DNA of 64,000 nt from CAYQTL01 sp964420405 (GTDB taxonomy: Bacteria; Acidobacteriota; Thermoanaerobaculia; Thermoanaerobaculales; Sulfomarinibacteraceae): positions 86,757-150,756 of the forward strand of contig CAYQTL010000005.1 in the NCBI GenBank assembly GCA_964420405.1, given 5' to 3'. The position numbers and the translations under genes are program-made. Shown here piece by piece: positions 16,117-25,010 of this stretch. Positions within the stretch are counted from its first letter, which is position 1. Every line of letters begins with the position of its first letter. The notes under the pieces were generated by a model. The model did no database searches. It saw only the letters and a list, made by a program, of their open reading frames with translations, and was not told the origin of the DNA.

Positions 16117-16246
16117 GACATGGTACGCCGGTCGGCCCCCAACGGTGCGAGGCGCCGCCCCCGGGCCTTCATGCCGTCGAACCGTCGCACCTGATCCAGA
16201 TCGGCGCCGAGGGACACCCATGCCGCCGGCGTGCCGGTGTCCCAGC

Positions 16247-16252
16247 TATACT
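16247..16252 (+). promoter_or_regulatory. -10 box placing transcription start at the GTG start codon
   Basis: TATACT ends 6 nt before the GTG at 16259. With usual spacing the transcript begins on or next to the start codon, so the mRNA should be leaderless. Confidence 0.6.
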
Positions 16253-16258
16253 CGGCCG

Positions 16259-17617
16259 GTGATCCGCGGCACCCTGGATCGCCTCCACCTCGGCGACCTG
16301 CTGCAGTGGCTCCAGATGGGAGACCTCAGCGGCCGACTCACCCTGCACGACGGCGCCGGGCAGCGACGGCTCGACCTGCTCGAAGGGCGGGTCGTGTACG
16401 TCTCCTCGCTCGAGCCCGGCGAGCGGCTGGCCACGTGGCTCGCGGCCGACGGGGTGGTGTCGGCGGCGGCGGCCAGGCGGCTGCTCGGCGCCTCGCTGCT
16501 GCGTCGCCAGCTGTTCACCGACCTCCTGGTGGAGGCTGGCGAGACCTCGCCGGAGGCGCTGCGGGCGAGCCTGACCCGCCTCGCCGAGCGGATTGCGGGC
16601 CGCGCCCTCGCGGCCGGCGAGCTGCGGTTCGAGTTCGACCCCTCCTACCCGGTGCGGGACCTGCTCGGGCTGACCATCGACGTCGCCCCGAACACCCTCC
16701 TGATGGAGGCCGCCCGGCGTCGCGACGAGGTCGGGGGCGGCGACGACGGCCTCCCGGCCAGGCCGCTGCCGTTCGACGGCCCGGAGTTCGAGCGGTTCTT
16801 CTGGGAGCTGATCCGGCGCGGCATCTCGGGGGAGGACCGTCTCGACGGATCGGAGCTCGAACGCCTCCACCGCCTGGTGCGCGACATCATGGCGACGCTC
16901 GCCCAGTGGCTCGCGAGCAGCCCCGGCCTGGTCCCCATTCCAACCGAGCAGGCGAGCGCCGTCGCCGACCTGCTCGGCGACGGCTGCCCGGTGCGGCTGT
17001 CGGGCCTTCCCCACAGCGCGTGGAACGCCATGGTCCTGGCGTGCTCCGTGCGCCATCCGGAGCTGCCGCCCCCGACCACGCTGTACGGTCTCGAGGCGGT
17101 CGGGGCCGAGCTCGACCTGTGGGTCGAGATGACCGGGTCGGAGCGCTGGCGACGGCCCCACGCCCAGCGGCTCGACGAGCTCACCCGGAGCGTCGTCGCG
17201 AGCTGGAGCCGCGCCGCCCGCGCCGCCGCCGGACCGCTCGGGGTGGTTCCGGGCGAGGCCGAGCTCGCCGTGCACCTCGTGGCGATCCCCACCGACCTCG
17301 TGCTGTGGGTGCTGACGACCCTGCCGATGCCCCACCAGCGCCTGCGGCACGTGCTCCTCGGCGACCTGGCGCGGCGGGTCGGCGTCGCCCTGGCGCAGCG
17401 GGCCGACTTCCCGCCCGCCCTGCAGGGGGTGCTGGACCGGGGCTCGCCGGGCCGGCTCGGCCTGTGCCTGCACATCGGGCGGGAGGTGCTGCCGTCGGCG
17501 CCGGTGTGGCTCGACACCGTGGCGGACGACGAGGCGGCGACGCTCGCACTGACGTCCGCCGACGAGCTGGCGGCCGCGGCGGCAGCGGCCCACCAGGAGT
17601 TCGCCGCGACCGGCTGA
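16259..17617 (+). CDS. DUF4388 (PATAN-like) domain protein
   Basis: 452 aa, no signal peptide or membrane segment. Residues 1-150 match the DUF4388 pattern: GTLDRLHLGDLLQWLQ, SGRLTLHDGAGQRRLDLLEGRVVYV and a helical region with an RFEFDPSYPVRD strand. Such domains occur in deltaproteobacterial and acidobacterial signalling proteins, often beside MglA-type GTPases. The C-terminal 300 residues are helical and unassigned. The gene converges on the MglA-kinase fusion 88 bp away. The GTG start is supported by the adjacent -10. Confidence 0.72.
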   Translation: MIRGTLDRLHLGDLLQWLQMGDLSGRLTLHDGAGQRRLDLLEGRVVYVSSLEPGERLATWLAADGVVSAAAARRLLGASLLRRQLFTDLLVEAGETSPEALRASLTRLAERIAGRALAAGELRFEFDPSYPVRDLLGLTIDVAPNTLLMEAARRRDEVGGGDDGLPARPLPFDGPEFERFFWELIRRGISGEDRLDGSELERLHRLVRDIMATLAQWLASSPGLVPIPTEQASAVADLLGDGCPVRLSGLPHSAWNAMVLACSVRHPELPPPTTLYGLEAVGAELDLWVEMTGSERWRRPHAQRLDELTRSVVASWSRAARAAAGPLGVVPGEAELAVHLVAIPTDLVLWVLTTLPMPHQRLRHVLLGDLARRVGVALAQRADFPPALQGVLDRGSPGRLGLCLHIGREVLPSAPVWLDTVADDEAATLALTSADELAAAAAAAHQEFAATG

Positions 17618-17705
17618 CGGCCGAGCCGACGCTCGCCCGCCCCTGCGGCGACCCGCCCCCACTCGCGAACCGGGCTTCCGATCGCAGGCAGGTGGCCACG
17701 ACCTC

Positions 17706-19901
17706 CTAGCCGTCCTGGGGGATCGCGATGGTGACCTCGGTTCCCTCGGCCACCCGGCTCGTGAGGCTGATCCGTCCGCCGTGGTTCTCGACCACCCGCT
17801 TGGCGATGGCGAGGCCGAGGCCCACGCCCCGGGGCTTGCCCGTCAGCACGTTGCCCCCCTGCCAGAAGCTCTCGAAGACGTGCGGCAGCTCCTCGTCCGG
17901 GATCCCGACGCCGGTGTCACGGACCTTGACCACCAGCCAGGTCCGGCCGTCCCGCGCCGCCCGCCGCACCTCGACCTTGACCTCGCCGCCCTTGTGGTTG
18001 AACTCCACGGCGTTCTTGATCACCGCCCGCAGCGCGGCCTCGGTGGTCTCCGGGTCGCAGGCGACGGCGTCGAGCCCGCTCGGGATCAGGACGTGGAGCG
18101 TCACCTCGCGCTCGGAGGCGACGTCCCGCAGCGGCGCGATCGCCCGCCGCAGCAGGTCCTCCACCGGCACCCGCTGGACCGACGGCCCCGCGGCGGGGCT
18201 GGCCAGCACCGACGCCTGGAACACGCTCTGGATGATCTCCGACAGCTTCTCGGCCTCCTCGCGGATGATGGCGACGAAACGCGCCCCCTTCTCGGCCGGT
18301 GCGTCGCGGTAGCGGTCGAGGATCTTGGCCGCCGTCACCAGCGACGTCACCGGGGTCTTGAGCTCGTGGGAGATCCGGGTGATGAGCTCGTTCTTGATCC
18401 GGTCGAGCTCGGCCAGGTCGCGGTACGCGTCCTCGAGCAACGAGTGCTTCTCGGCGAGGTCGCGGTTGAGCCGCTGCACCTCGTCGAGCGTTCCCCGCAG
18501 CTCCTCGGTCCGCGCCGCCACCTGGTCGCCGAGGGAGCGGTTGAGCTCCTCCAGCTGCCGCCACGAGCCGGCGCCGTCGTACGCCACCGCCGCGGTGGAG
18601 GCGAGGATGGTCGCGAGCTGGAGGTCGTCCTCGTCGAGCGGCGCCCGCCCCTGGCCGCCGTAGGCCGTCAGCACGCCGACCAGTCGGCCGTGGACCACCA
18701 TCGGCGCCACCACCGCCGAGCGGAAGCCGGCGGCCTCGACCGCGGCGATCCGGAAGCTGGGAGACTCCCCCTCGAGGTCGCGGGCGACGAGCTGGGACCT
18801 CCGGTCCTCGAGCATGGCCACCGCCAGCGGCTCGCCGGCCTCGTCCGGGGTCGCCAGCAGCGGGTCGCGCTCGAAGCCGTGGACCACCGCCTCCCGCATC
18901 CGTCCCGAGCCGGGCACCAGGATCACCGCCGCCCCCTGGACCCGCAGCAGCGGGATCGCGGTCTTCAGCAGGGTCCGGAGCACGGCGGCCGGGTCGCGCT
19001 CATCGGCCGCGCGGGCGCCGAAGTCGGTGACGCCGGCGAGCACCCGGACCTTGCGCTCGAGCTGGCCGCGGAGGGTGTCGAGGCGCGCGTTGAGGTCGGT
19101 CATCGCCATGTTGGCGCGGACGGCCTCGCCGACCAGGACCTCCTGGCTGAGCGGCTCGGACGGGGTGCCGACGGGGGTGGTGACGGCCACCTGACCGTCA
19201 CCCTCGCGGTCGCCCACCTCCGGCTGCTGGTCGTCGTCGTCGTCCACGTACGGCTCGAGGGCGATCCGGACCTGCTGCTGGAGACGCTCGACCGCCTGCG
19301 GGTTGGTGCCGACGCCGAGCTTGTCCGCGACCGCCGCGAGAGTCCGCTCGGAGATGGCTGCGAACGCCTCCATGACGCCCTCGCCGCTGACCGCGACCGA
19401 GGGATAGCCCGGTGCGCCGTCACACGACAGGTCGCTGGCCATCTCGTCGACCGTCAGCAGCGGCGACAGGTCGCGCTTGTTGTACAGCAGGACCAGCGGC
19501 AGGCTGTCGCGCTCGATACCGTTGGCGGCGAGGTTCTCCCACAGGTTCTCGAGCGACTGGAGGTTGGCGTCGCGCTGGTCGACCTGCGAGTCGGCCACGA
19601 ACACCACCCCGTCCGCGCCCGACAGGACGGCCCGCCTGGTGGCGTTGTACTGGACCTGACCGGGCACCGTGTACAGCTGCATCGCGAGCCGGTATCCCCG
19701 GATCCGCCCCAGGTTGAGGGACAGCAGGTCGAAGAACAGCGTGCGGTCGGAGGCGGTGTTGAGCGAGTACAGCTTGGTCCGCCGCTGGGGATCGGTGACA
19801 CGATGGATGTGCTGCAGGCACGTGGTCTTGCCGCCGAGCGCAGGACCGTAGTAGACGATCTTGATCTTGATCTGGCGGTACTGGTTGTCGAACTGGACCA
19901 T
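17706..19901 (-). CDS. MglA-type small GTPase fused to GAF and sensor histidine kinase
   Basis: 731 aa cytoplasmic multi-domain protein. Residues 1-195 are an MglA-like Ras GTPase with P-loop GPALGGKTT (19-27), the switch-II motif TVPGQVQYNATR (from 78) and NKRD (141-144). An acidic linker (218-245) follows. Next come a GAF domain (about 290-440), a coiled coil (445-500), HisKA with SHELKTP (H512) and HATPase with N630, DTGVGI (662-667) and GVGLGL (692-697). All catalytic boxes look intact. MglA sets cell polarity in Myxococcus; here nucleotide state could directly gate kinase output (inference). GGAGG sits before ATG 19901. No response regulator is adjacent. Confidence 0.9.
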   Translation of the reverse strand: MVQFDNQYRQIKIKIVYYGPALGGKTTCLQHIHRVTDPQRRTKLYSLNTASDRTLFFDLLSLNLGRIRGYRLAMQLYTVPGQVQYNATRRAVLSGADGVVFVADSQVDQRDANLQSLENLWENLAANGIERDSLPLVLLYNKRDLSPLLTVDEMASDLSCDGAPGYPSVAVSGEGVMEAFAAISERTLAAVADKLGVGTNPQAVERLQQQVRIALEPYVDDDDDQQPEVGDREGDGQVAVTTPVGTPSEPLSQEVLVGEAVRANMAMTDLNARLDTLRGQLERKVRVLAGVTDFGARAADERDPAAVLRTLLKTAIPLLRVQGAAVILVPGSGRMREAVVHGFERDPLLATPDEAGEPLAVAMLEDRRSQLVARDLEGESPSFRIAAVEAAGFRSAVVAPMVVHGRLVGVLTAYGGQGRAPLDEDDLQLATILASTAAVAYDGAGSWRQLEELNRSLGDQVAARTEELRGTLDEVQRLNRDLAEKHSLLEDAYRDLAELDRIKNELITRISHELKTPVTSLVTAAKILDRYRDAPAEKGARFVAIIREEAEKLSEIIQSVFQASVLASPAAGPSVQRVPVEDLLRRAIAPLRDVASEREVTLHVLIPSGLDAVACDPETTEAALRAVIKNAVEFNHKGGEVKVEVRRAARDGRTWLVVKVRDTGVGIPDEELPHVFESFWQGGNVLTGKPRGVGLGLAIAKRVVENHGGRISLTSRVAEGTEVTIAIPQDG

Positions 19902-20039
19902 CTGGCCTCCGACCGCTCGCCCGTCCACCGGTCGGGGCGGGTGGTTGCCAGCACCGCCACCGAAGCGGGTCCGCTCACCACCGGATCCGATCCGGCACGG
20001 CAGGCGCGGAGCGCCGGGCATCCCGCCAGCGCCGCACCG

Positions 20040-20045
20040 ATTGTA
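20040..20045 (-). promoter_or_regulatory. -10 box of the GTPase-kinase gene
   Basis: On the minus strand TACAAT lies about 140 nt upstream of the ATG at 19901, giving a long GC-rich leader. No -35 consensus is visible. The leader has no obvious structured element. Confidence 0.4.
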
Positions 20046-20098
20046 CCCCGGACCTTCCGCCTGGGTGCCCCCGGTGGACCCGGACCGCGGTCACGACG

Positions 20099-20470
20099 TC
20101 AGAGCCCGAGGTCGGAACGAATGTCCTCGGAGATGTTGCTCGTCATCACGCCGCCGCAACCGAGCTCGACCAGGTCCGCCGCCAGCAGGCACAGCCAGCG
20201 CTGGACGGCCGCCGTCCGCTCCACCACCACCGGCGGCCACAGTCGCACCATCACCGAGTCGCTCCGACCGTCGAACGCCAGGATCGCGACCGGGTGCAGG
20301 GGACGGGCCAGCTCCACCACGGTTCCCTCCACCAGCAGCGCCTCGCGGTCGCGGCGCAGCCAGCACGCCTCGGTCTTCAGCACCGCGCGGCCCCAGCGCC
20401 GCACGATGCGCGGCAGACGCTCGGCGACGGTCGCCGGATCCGGGCGGCCGGCCAGCCGCAGGTGGGGCAT
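20099..20470 (-). CDS. Conserved hypothetical protein co-translated with yjbQ
   Basis: 123 aa, no signal peptide or membrane segment. The visible pattern is an N-terminal HLRLAGRPDP, a central RWGRAVLKTEACWLRRDREALLVEG and C-terminal SNISEDIRSDLGL. The last bases of yjbQ and the ATG overlap as TGATG, so the two are coupled. The family is not recognised. Its coupling suggests a linked, possibly metabolic, role with YjbQ, but nothing in the sequence shows an active site. Confidence 0.62.
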   Translation of the reverse strand: MPHLRLAGRPDPATVAERLPRIVRRWGRAVLKTEACWLRRDREALLVEGTVVELARPLHPVAILAFDGRSDSVMVRLWPPVVVERTAAVQRWLCLLAADLVELGCGGVMTSNISEDIRSDLGL

Positions 20471-20901
20471 CAGCGACCCTCCGCTCGACCGACGAACGAG
20501 AGCAGCACCCGCCGCCGGCGGGGCTGCCGGTCGCACTCCACGACCACCAGCTGCTGCCAGGCTCCGAGCACGCAGGCACCGCCGGCCACCGGGGCGGTGA
20601 CCGAGGGCCCGAGCAGGGCGGCGCGCAGGTGGGAGAAGCCGTTGCCGTCACCCCATCGCCGGTCGTGGTGGTACTCGCGGTCCGACGGCGCGATCGCCTC
20701 GAGGGCCTCGGTGAGGTCGCGGACCGCACCGGGCTCGTACTCGATGGTGGTCGCGGCTGCGGTGGAGCCGGGCACGAAGACCGTCAGCTGTCCGTCGGTG
20801 GCTCCAACCGACGACAGCCACCCCGCCACCTCGGCGGTGAGGTCCACGACGTGGCCGTGGCCTTCGGTGGCGAGCATGACCTCGTGGAGAAGGACATTCA
20901 T
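20470..20901 (-). CDS. yjbQ: YjbQ/UPF0047 family protein
   Basis: 143 aa, usual size for UPF0047. The conserved elements are FVPGSTAAATTIEYEPG and the histidine-rich YHHDRRWGDGNGFSHLRAALLGPS followed by GTWQQ-like GAWQQLVVVECD. E. coli YjbQ has weak thiamine-phosphate synthase activity in vitro, but the true role is unclear. The ATG start follows a TATACT -10 by 6 nt, so the mRNA is predicted leaderless. It is first in a two-gene operon and diverges from comF. Confidence 0.88.
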   Translation of the reverse strand: MNVLLHEVMLATEGHGHVVDLTAEVAGWLSSVGATDGQLTVFVPGSTAAATTIEYEPGAVRDLTEALEAIAPSDREYHHDRRWGDGNGFSHLRAALLGPSVTAPVAGGACVLGAWQQLVVVECDRQPRRRRVLLSFVGRAEGR

Positions 20902-20907
20902 CGGCGC

Positions 20908-20974
20908 AGTATAGCCGCCCGACCCGGCCGCGGCGGCAGCCCCCGGCCGCGGTCGGCCGGACCTCTGCTACCAT
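20908..20974. promoter_or_regulatory. Divergent leaderless promoters (yjbQ / comF)
   Basis: Minus-strand TATACT (20908-20913) is 6 nt from the yjbQ ATG. Plus-strand TACCAT (20969-20974) is 7 nt from the GTG at 20982. An ATG at 20973 in the comF frame falls inside this -10 and would not be transcribed from it. Confidence 0.5.
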
Positions 20975-20981
20975 GACCGCC

Positions 20982-21707
20982 GTGCGTGTGGGGGGCGCGC
21001 TGGCCGCCGCCTGCGAGATCTTCCTCCCGGCCCTGTGCCTGCACTGCGAGGCGCCGCTCGGAGGCCACCATCGCGGCGTGTGCGGCGCCTGTCTGGACGC
21101 GGCGGAGCGCGATCCGAACCCGCGGTGTCCCCGCTGCGGCGTGCCCGCGGCGGCGGGCGGCGAGCCGTGCCTCGGCTGCGCCGCCGATCCGCCGCCACAG
21201 GCTGCCACCGTGGTCGGCGGCGACCACTCCGGGCCGCGGCGGTCGATGGTGGTGGCGCTGAAGCACGGCGGTCGCGACGACGTCGCCCGCCTGCTCGCCC
21301 GGGGGCTCGCGGAGCGGATCCGCCGCTCGCCGTGGCACCACCGGGTGGACGTGGTGTCCGGGGTCCCGAGCCACCCCCTCCACCGCCTGCGGCGGGGCCA
21401 CACGGCCGCTGACCTGCTCGCCCACCACCTCGCCGCCGAGCTCCGCGTGCCGCGGCGGCGGCTGCTCGTCCGGCGGGGCCTGGCGCGACAGGTGGGACGT
21501 ACCCGCCGCGAGCGTCTCGCGCTCGCGGCGGGGCGCTTCGTCGCCCGCCCACTCGCCGCGGACACCGGCGGCGTGCTGCTGGTCGACGACGTCGCGACGA
21601 CCGGCGCGACTCTCAGGCGCGCCGCCGAAGCGCTGCTGCGCGCCGGCGCCGACGCCGTGTGGTGCGCCGTGGCGGCTTCCGCGCCCGACTCCAGGAGGAT
21701 CCCATGA
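20982..21707 (+). CDS. comF: ComF family phosphoribosyltransferase-like protein
   Basis: 241 aa from GTG 20982 (244 aa if the ATG at 20973 is used). Two cysteine pairs near the N-terminus (CLHC, CGAC, then CPRCG and CLGC) form the ComF zinc finger. The C-terminal half carries the PRPP-binding motif VLLVDDVATTGAT. ComF links to DNA uptake and handling of single-stranded DNA in competent bacteria, though the homologue GntX has other roles. The stop overlaps the ATG of the proline dehydrogenase gene (ATGA). Confidence 0.87.
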   Translation: MRVGGALAAACEIFLPALCLHCEAPLGGHHRGVCGACLDAAERDPNPRCPRCGVPAAAGGEPCLGCAADPPPQAATVVGGDHSGPRRSMVVALKHGGRDDVARLLARGLAERIRRSPWHHRVDVVSGVPSHPLHRLRRGHTAADLLAHHLAAELRVPRRRLLVRRGLARQVGRTRRERLALAAGRFVARPLAADTGGVLLVDDVATTGATLRRAAEALLRAGADAVWCAVAASAPDSRRIP

Positions 21708-22606
21708 ACCTGTTCGACCACCTCGTACGAACCGGGATGCCGCTGATTCCCAAGGCCATCGTCGGCCGCGTCGCGCGCCGCTACGTCGCCGGCTCGACCC
21801 TCGACGACGCGCTGGCGACGATCCGGACCCTCAACGGCGAGGGCGCGATGGCCACCGCCGACGTGCTCGGCGAGGAGGTCCGCGAGGTGGCGCGGGCGCA
21901 GGCCGCGGTCGCCGAGTACCACCGGCTGCTCGAGCGGATGCACGCCGACGGCGTCGACTCCAACATCTCGGTCAAGCCGACCCTGCTCGGGCTCAAGATC
22001 GACGAGCAGCTCTGCTCGGACAACATCGTCGCCGTCGCGAAACGGGCCGGGGAGCTGGGCAACTTCGTCCGGATCGACATGGAGGATCACACCTGCACCG
22101 ACGCCACCCTGCGGATCTACCGCCGGGCTCTGGAGGAGGTCGGCAACGTCGGCGTGGTGCTCCAGTCGTACCTGCACCGCACCGTTCCCGACGTCGCCGC
22201 ACTCCTGCCGTTGAAGCCCAACATCAGGCTCTGCAAGGGAATCTACCGGGAGCCGCGGTCGGTCGCGTGGCAGCAGTACGAGACGGTCCGCGCCAACTTC
22301 GTCGCCGCCCTCGAGAAGCTGGTCGACGGCGGCGCCTACGTCGCGATCGCGACCCATGACGAGTACCTGGTGTGCGCCGGCATGGCGATCGTGGACCGCC
22401 ACCGGCTCGGCCGCGGGCAGTACGAGTTCCAGATGCTGCTCGGGGTCGAGCCGGAGCTGCGCCGCTCGATCCTCGCCGCGGGGCACCGGCTGCGGGTCTA
22501 CGTTCCCTACGGGCGGGACTGGTATCCGTACTCGGTCCGCAGGCTGCGGGAGAACCCGACCATCGCGCGCCACGTGATCCGTTCGATGCTCCCCTTCGGG
22601 TCGTGA
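21704..22606 (+). CDS. Proline dehydrogenase (monofunctional, short type)
   Basis: 300 aa FAD enzyme oxidising proline to pyrroline-5-carboxylate. It matches the Thermus/Bacillus-type monofunctional PRODH: SVKPTLLGL, FVRIDMEDHTCTD, RLCKGIYREP, and the C-terminal YVPYGRDWYPYSVRRLRENP that binds proline. No P5C dehydrogenase is adjacent, unlike in PutA. An AGGAGG site sits before the ATG and the gene overlaps comF by 4 bp, an unexpected partnership. Confidence 0.93.
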   Translation: MNLFDHLVRTGMPLIPKAIVGRVARRYVAGSTLDDALATIRTLNGEGAMATADVLGEEVREVARAQAAVAEYHRLLERMHADGVDSNISVKPTLLGLKIDEQLCSDNIVAVAKRAGELGNFVRIDMEDHTCTDATLRIYRRALEEVGNVGVVLQSYLHRTVPDVAALLPLKPNIRLCKGIYREPRSVAWQQYETVRANFVAALEKLVDGGAYVAIATHDEYLVCAGMAIVDRHRLGRGQYEFQMLLGVEPELRRSILAAGHRLRVYVPYGRDWYPYSVRRLRENPTIARHVIRSMLPFGS

Positions 22607-22626
22607 TCTCTCGATCTCAGATGGAC

Positions 22627-22656
22627 TTGCGGCGTCGAGACCGGGGCTGCTATGCT
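22627..22656 (+). promoter_or_regulatory. Promoter of the TPR protein gene
   Basis: TTGCGG (22627-22632) and TATGCT (22651-22656) with 18 bp between them. The leader is about 25 nt and carries GGAGGAAG before the ATG. Confidence 0.5.
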
Positions 22657-22685
22657 GCCCCCGAACGGCGTGGGAGGAAGAGCTC

Positions 22686-23615
22686 ATGAGCACGCGAATC
22701 GTTCTGCCGGCCGTCCTTTCGCTGCTGGTCGCCTCGCTGGCCGTCGCCGGGCCGCAGGCGCGGATCTCCGGCACGGTGGTGGACTCCGCCGGCGAGCCGG
22801 TGTCCGACGCGGTGATCACCATCACCTCGGAGGAGGCCCCCAACTACGAGAAGGTGATCGAGGTGGAGGCCGATGGCGGGTGGAAGGCGCTGATTCTCGA
22901 TGCCACCAAGAGCTACCTGTTCACGGTCGAGGCGCCCGGCTACCTGAGCCACAAGGAGCCGTTCAAGGTCCCGGTCGGGACCATGGACAACGAGTTCACC
23001 TTCACCCTGACGACGCCCGAGCAGCGGCGGGCCGAGGAGCAGCAGGAGCTCCTCGAGCAGCCGGGCTACAAGCAGGTCGAGGAGGCCCGCAAGCTCCTCG
23101 AGGCGGGAGACGCGGACGCCGCGGTGGCGAAGCTGGAGGAGGGGGTGCAGGCGGTACCGGACTTCGTGCCGGCGTGGGTGGAGCTGGCCCAGCTGCGGTA
23201 CCGGGCCGGCGAGACCCAGGCGGCCTACGACGCCGCCCTGGAGTGCCTGCGGTTCGACGACGAGGCCCTGCGGTGCGTCGCCGTGGCGGCCAACGCCGCC
23301 GAGGAGCTCGGGCTCGAGGAGGAGCACCAGCGGTGGATGGCGGTCTACCAGGAGCTCAACCCGGGCGACCCGGCGGCGCTGTTCAACCAGGCCGTCGTGC
23401 ACATCAACAGGCTCGACGACGAGGCCGCCCGGCCGCTGCTGGAGGCGTGCCTCGAGGCCGACCCCGATTTCCCCCGCTGTCTGTACGAGTACGGGCTGCT
23501 GCTGCTGCGGGCCGGTGACATGGCGGGTGCGAAGGAACGGTTCGAGCGGTATCTCGAGGTGGCGCCCGAGGGCGAGGACGCCGACACCGTCCGCGAGACT
23601 CTCAAGTACCTCTGA
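22686..23615 (+). CDS. Exported carboxypeptidase-regulatory-like and TPR protein
   Basis: 309 aa. A signal peptide (residues 1-21) is followed by a carboxypeptidase-regulatory-like beta domain (about 24-110: ISGTVVDSAGEPVSDAVITI and a VEAPGYLSHKE repeat). Then come four or five TPR-like helical pairs (about 125-305). Exported proteins of this type are common in Acidobacteriota and probably act in envelope protein interactions. No catalytic residues are seen. It stands alone in a clear transcription unit. Confidence 0.75.
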   Translation: MSTRIVLPAVLSLLVASLAVAGPQARISGTVVDSAGEPVSDAVITITSEEAPNYEKVIEVEADGGWKALILDATKSYLFTVEAPGYLSHKEPFKVPVGTMDNEFTFTLTTPEQRRAEEQQELLEQPGYKQVEEARKLLEAGDADAAVAKLEEGVQAVPDFVPAWVELAQLRYRAGETQAAYDAALECLRFDDEALRCVAVAANAAEELGLEEEHQRWMAVYQELNPGDPAALFNQAVVHINRLDDEAARPLLEACLEADPDFPRCLYEYGLLLLRAGDMAGAKERFERYLEVAPEGEDADTVRETLKYL

Positions 23616-23756
23616 CCACCGGTCCCCGGGTGGTCGCGTCGGCGACCCGCACGCCGGCCGGTGGACGGTGGCGCGCGCAGGCGATACAGTGCCGGTCTCC
23701 GACGGGAGGAGGGACGGCCCGGCGCCCGCAGGGGCTTCGGGCCGGGACCCGGCCAC

Positions 23757-25010
23757 ATGCGGCGGATCATCACGGTCTCTTCCGGCAAGGGCGGCGTCGG
23801 CAAGACGACGGTCGCCGTCAACTTCGCCCTGACACTGTCGCGGGTGGCGCCGACGGTGCTGGTCGACCTTGACACCGGTACGTCCAGCGTCCGCAACACC
23901 ATCGACACCCCGGTGGAGCGCGACCTGTACCACTTCTTCCGCCGCGGGACACCGCTCGAGGAGTGCCGTACGGCTCTCGACGAACGGCTCGACCCCCACG
24001 GCCTGTTTCGCGACTTCAGCTTCGTGGCGGGCCCCAGGCACGCGATCGACGAGATCACCAACCTGTCGGACGCCAACCGCGTGCGGCTGGTGCGGGCGAT
24101 CAACCAGCTGCCGGCGTCGTTCGTCGTGCTCGACCTGCGCGCCGGGCTCGACGCCAACGTGGTCGACTTCCTGCCGATCTCCAACTCGAGCGTGCTCGTG
24201 TTCACGCCCCATCACCCCGCCGCGACCCTCGCCGCGGCCGACATCGTCAAGAGCCTGCTGTTCCGCAAGCTGCGGTTCGTGTTCGCCGAGGGCTCCCCGT
24301 TCTACGAGGCAGCAGGGTCGCGCCGGCACCACCGGCTGGTGAACGAGCTGCTCGACCAGGTCGAGGACACGTACCAGGAGCAGCTGCCGAACCTGGACGC
24401 CTTCCTGCGGGACCTGCTCGAGTCGCTCGGCGACAACCCCTACCTGCACACCATCGCCGAGGTGGTCCACTCGTTCGGGGTCTACTTCGTGCTCAACATG
24501 TTCGACGGCGTCGAGGAGTCGTTCGAGACCGCCGTCGAGCCGTTCGTGTCCTACCTGACACGCCACGTGTCGGCGAAGCTGCGGCTCACCAATCTCGGAT
24601 GGGTGGTGTCCGATCCCCGCATCCACCACGCCAACTGCGAGCGACGGCCGATCCTGCTGCAGCCGGTCGGCCCGGTGCGGACCGCCGCCCCCGTCGACCC
24701 GATCATGCGCCAGCTCGCCGAGCTCGAGAGCTCGGTGACGGGCCTGCCGAGCGAGCAGGAGCTGGCGCCGCCGCGGACGGTGGAGGACGCCATCCGGGTG
24801 ATCGACCCGCGGGCGCCGCTGGAGCGGCAGCTCGAGATCCTCCACGACATGTACCGGACCGAGGGCGCGCTGCAGGTGCGCAACAACTTCGCCTACATCG
24901 CCCACCGCGCGCTACATGTCATCCGCAGCCTGCCGGCCGACAGCTTCGGCCAGTCGCGGCTGGTGACCCCGCTGGAGATATTCGATCGCCTGTTCCCGTC
25001 GCGCCGGTAG
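23757..25010 (+). CDS. MinD/ParA-type ATPase with long C-terminal extension
   Basis: 417 aa. The deviant Walker A is SGKGGVGKTT (9-18), the switch I region is VLVDLDTGTSS, and VVLDLRAGLD stands for Walker B. The ParA-like core ends near residue 280. The insert between SLLFRKLRFVF and the C-terminal SSVTGLPSEQE is helical and has no known domain. The last 100 residues (EQELAPPRTVEDA onward) look helical. ParA-like proteins place cell machinery; the cargo is unknown. An in-frame start at 23661 would extend it, but would pass a TACAGT -10 at about 23684. Confidence 0.72.
   Translation: MRRIITVSSGKGGVGKTTVAVNFALTLSRVAPTVLVDLDTGTSSVRNTIDTPVERDLYHFFRRGTPLEECRTALDERLDPHGLFRDFSFVAGPRHAIDEITNLSDANRVRLVRAINQLPASFVVLDLRAGLDANVVDFLPISNSSVLVFTPHHPAATLAAADIVKSLLFRKLRFVFAEGSPFYEAAGSRRHHRLVNELLDQVEDTYQEQLPNLDAFLRDLLESLGDNPYLHTIAEVVHSFGVYFVLNMFDGVEESFETAVEPFVSYLTRHVSAKLRLTNLGWVVSDPRIHHANCERRPILLQPVGPVRTAAPVDPIMRQLAELESSVTGLPSEQELAPPRTVEDAIRVIDPRAPLERQLEILHDMYRTEGALQVRNNFAYIAHRALHVIRSLPADSFGQSRLVTPLEIFDRLFPSRR

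Noticed and set aside
20973..20975. ATG of comF as the start codon
   Set aside because: It lies inside the proposed -10 (20969-20974). The GTG at 20982 fits leaderless initiation better. The difference is three residues.
22650..24905. Minus-strand open frame of about 750 codons
   Set aside because: It is opposite to the TPR and MinD-like genes and contains only low-complexity arginine and valine runs.
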